Positions 4,674 to 5,860 of a stretch of 5,860 bases of DNA are shown piece by piece (positions within the stretch are counted from its first letter, which is position 1; each line of letters starts with the position of its first letter). The position numbers and the translations under genes were made by a program. Source of the stretch: Candidatus Aminicenantota bacterium (GTDB lineage Bacteria > Acidobacteriota > Aminicenantia > Aminicenantales > Saccharicenantaceae); NCBI GenBank assembly GCA_026393955.1, contig JAPKZE010000056.1, positions 1 through 5,860 of the forward strand, read 5' to 3'. The notes under the pieces were generated by a model that saw only the letters and a program-made list of their open reading frames with translations, was not told the DNA's origin and made no database searches.

Positions 4674-5860
4674 GCCTTTTCGAGCAGCGCCCGGTACTTG
4701 TCCATCAGCTCCTTGTTGAGGTCGTTAGGGGGCGTCGCGTCGGCCGGCAGGAACGGCTTGTAGGGGTGGATCTTCGAGTACTCCTCGAACTCTTTCCGCA
4801 GCTTGGCCAGCTCCTCGGGCCTGGTCAAGAGGTCGACGGCCGAGGCGGCGATGGCCTTGGCCCCGGCGTTCAGGCCCTTCCAGGCGGTCGAGCCGTACCA
4901 GCAGGCGACGTTGGACCAGTGATGGCCGATCGCCTCGGGCACGGCCCCGGGGAAGGTGATGGTCGCCGTCGGGGCAATGAGCGTCACGTCCCCGACGTCC
5001 GACGATCCGCCGCCGACGAAGTCGCGCCCGACGACCGGCGCCTCGAGCTTGTCGACCTTGTCCGGCATCCCCGCTTCCTTGGCCCCGAGCTCCTTCTGGA
5101 GGGCCTTGGCGAAGGCCTGCTCCTCTTCGCTCCATGCGGGCATGCCAACGAGCTCGATGTTCTTCTGGAAGAGCTCGGCCGCGGCCTTGTTGGCGTGGCG
5201 CTGGTGGATGGCGCTGATCACTCGCATCGAAGCCAGCTCGGTGCCCGAGGCCAGGGCCCCGGCCTTGGCGCAGTTGATCACCCGCTGGTACATGTCTTCG
5301 AGCCGCTCATCCGAGTTCCGGACGTAATACCAGACGCTGGCCTTGTCCGGGACGACGTTGGGGGCCTCACCGCCCTCAAGGATCACGTAATGGAGGCGCT
5401 GCGACAGGGGCAGGTGCTCGCGGAGGAAGTTCGCGGCCACATTCATGATCTCGACGGCGTCGAGGGCGCTCCGCCCGACCCAGGGCGCGCCGGCCGCGTG
5501 GGCCGTCTTGCCCCTGAAGGTGAAGATGGTCGAGAAGAGGGCGTTGCCGTCGACGCCGTAGCCCGTGCCGAAGCCGGTCGAGCTGTGGTTGTCGATGACG
5601 GCGTCGACGCCCTCGAACAGCCCGGCCCGGATCATGTAGGGCCGGCTGGCCACGATCTCCTCGGCCGGCGAGCCGAAGACCTTGATCGTGCCCTTGATGC
5701 CGTGAGCGATCATGGCCTCCTTGACCGCGATGGCCGCGGCCGCCGCGGCGGTGCACATGGCGTTGTGGCCGCAGCCGTGGCCCGGCGCGCCCTCGACGAC
5801 CGGGTCCTTTTTCGCGACGCGGCCCTTCTGCGAGATCATGGGCAGGGCGTCGAACTCGCC
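4664..5860 (-). CDS. M20 family amidohydrolase, AbgB-like (5' end outside window)
   Basis: M20D metallo-amidohydrolases remove acyl or aminobenzoyl groups from amino acid conjugates; AbgB is the subunit that cleaves p-aminobenzoyl-glutamate. The 398 residues seen lack the true N terminus: the frame is open at 5860, where it begins GEFDALP, matching the family's EYDALPGLSQ block, so roughly 60-90 residues lie outside. An internal ATG at 5839 would cut through this motif and is not the start. Further motifs, numbered from the window edge: GAPGHGCGHN with metal-site Cys30 and His32, GSPAEE with Glu67/68, NHS with His92, the dimerisation-domain block KTAHAAGAPWVGRSALDA (118 on), GGGSSDVGDVT, and GHHWSN (312-317) with the late metal-binding His. 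All expected active-site residues visible here are kept, and no signal peptide can be judged. The substrate is inferred from family resemblance only. It converges on, and overlaps, the prolyl oligopeptidase gene; both would serve peptide or amide breakdown. Confidence 0.92.
   Translation of the reverse strand, partial: GEFDALPMISQKGRVAKKDPVVEGAPGHGCGHNAMCTAAAAAAIAVKEAMIAHGIKGTIKVFGSPAEEIVASRPYMIRAGLFEGVDAVIDNHSSTGFGTGYGVDGNALFSTIFTFRGKTAHAAGAPWVGRSALDAVEIMNVAANFLREHLPLSQRLHYVILEGGEAPNVVPDKASVWYYVRNSDERLEDMYQRVINCAKAGALASGTELASMRVISAIHQRHANKAAAELFQKNIELVGMPAWSEEEQAFAKALQKELGAKEAGMPDKVDKLEAPVVGRDFVGGGSSDVGDVTLIAPTATITFPGAVPEAIGHHWSNVACWYGSTAWKGLNAGAKAIAASAVDLLTRPEELAKLRKEFEEYSKIHPYKPFLPADATPPNDLNKELMDKYRALLEKAYL

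Noticed and set aside
1..5860. Mobile elements, CRISPR arrays, tRNA or rRNA genes, or a new defence system
   Set aside because: No repeat-spacer pattern, terminal inverted repeats, transposase or RNA-gene sequence was seen; all long frames on one strand at each place are explained by five recognisable chromosomal genes.

Overview
The window is GC-rich bacterial DNA, with third codon positions mostly G or C, and is almost fully coding: five genes and only two intergenic gaps of more than 100 bases or so in total. A Braun-type lipoprotein signal on a secreted peptidase, together with the lemA/TPM pair and an S9 lipoprotein next to an M20 amidohydrolase, suggests a Gram-negative, protein- or peptide-degrading heterotroph. 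High-GC Acidobacteriota or Aminicenantota would fit, but that assignment is an impression from gene style and was not tested.

Layout. Bases 1-567 (minus strand) hold the N-terminal 189 residues of a 6-phosphofructokinase-family protein whose nucleotide loop is atypical. A 74-base divergent promoter region (568-641) separates it from a plus-strand run of three closely spaced genes: lemA (642-1247), a secreted and membrane-anchored TPM-domain protein with a polyglycine tail (1269-2054), and a second, soluble TPM-domain protein (2065-2517). A 19-bp-stem hairpin (2528-2576) closes this unit. A new promoter then drives a prolyl oligopeptidase lipoprotein (2646-4673). The last gene, on the minus strand (4664-5860, 5' end outside the window), is an AbgB-like M20 amidohydrolase that converges on the peptidase gene and overlaps it by 10 bases.

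How the genes relate. LemA and TPM proteins are a recurrent envelope-associated pair of poorly known function. The peptidase and the amidohydrolase would both release amino acids or acyl groups from peptides or amides, so they fit a scavenging role, but they are convergent and not co-transcribed. The phosphofructokinase-like gene is divergent and independent.

The points most worth a second look are: (1) an A8 tract at the start of the peptidase gene that puts the well-placed Shine-Dalgarno and ATG out of frame with the lipoprotein, where seven As would restore a textbook signal peptide; (2) a phosphofructokinase with a shortened P-loop-equivalent and GGNG in place of GGDG; (3) an apparent in-frame loss of about 30 residues from the peptidase's beta-propeller; (4) a probably leaderless transcript for the phosphofructokinase. 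I see no mobile element, CRISPR array, tRNA or rRNA, and no clear new multi-gene system.
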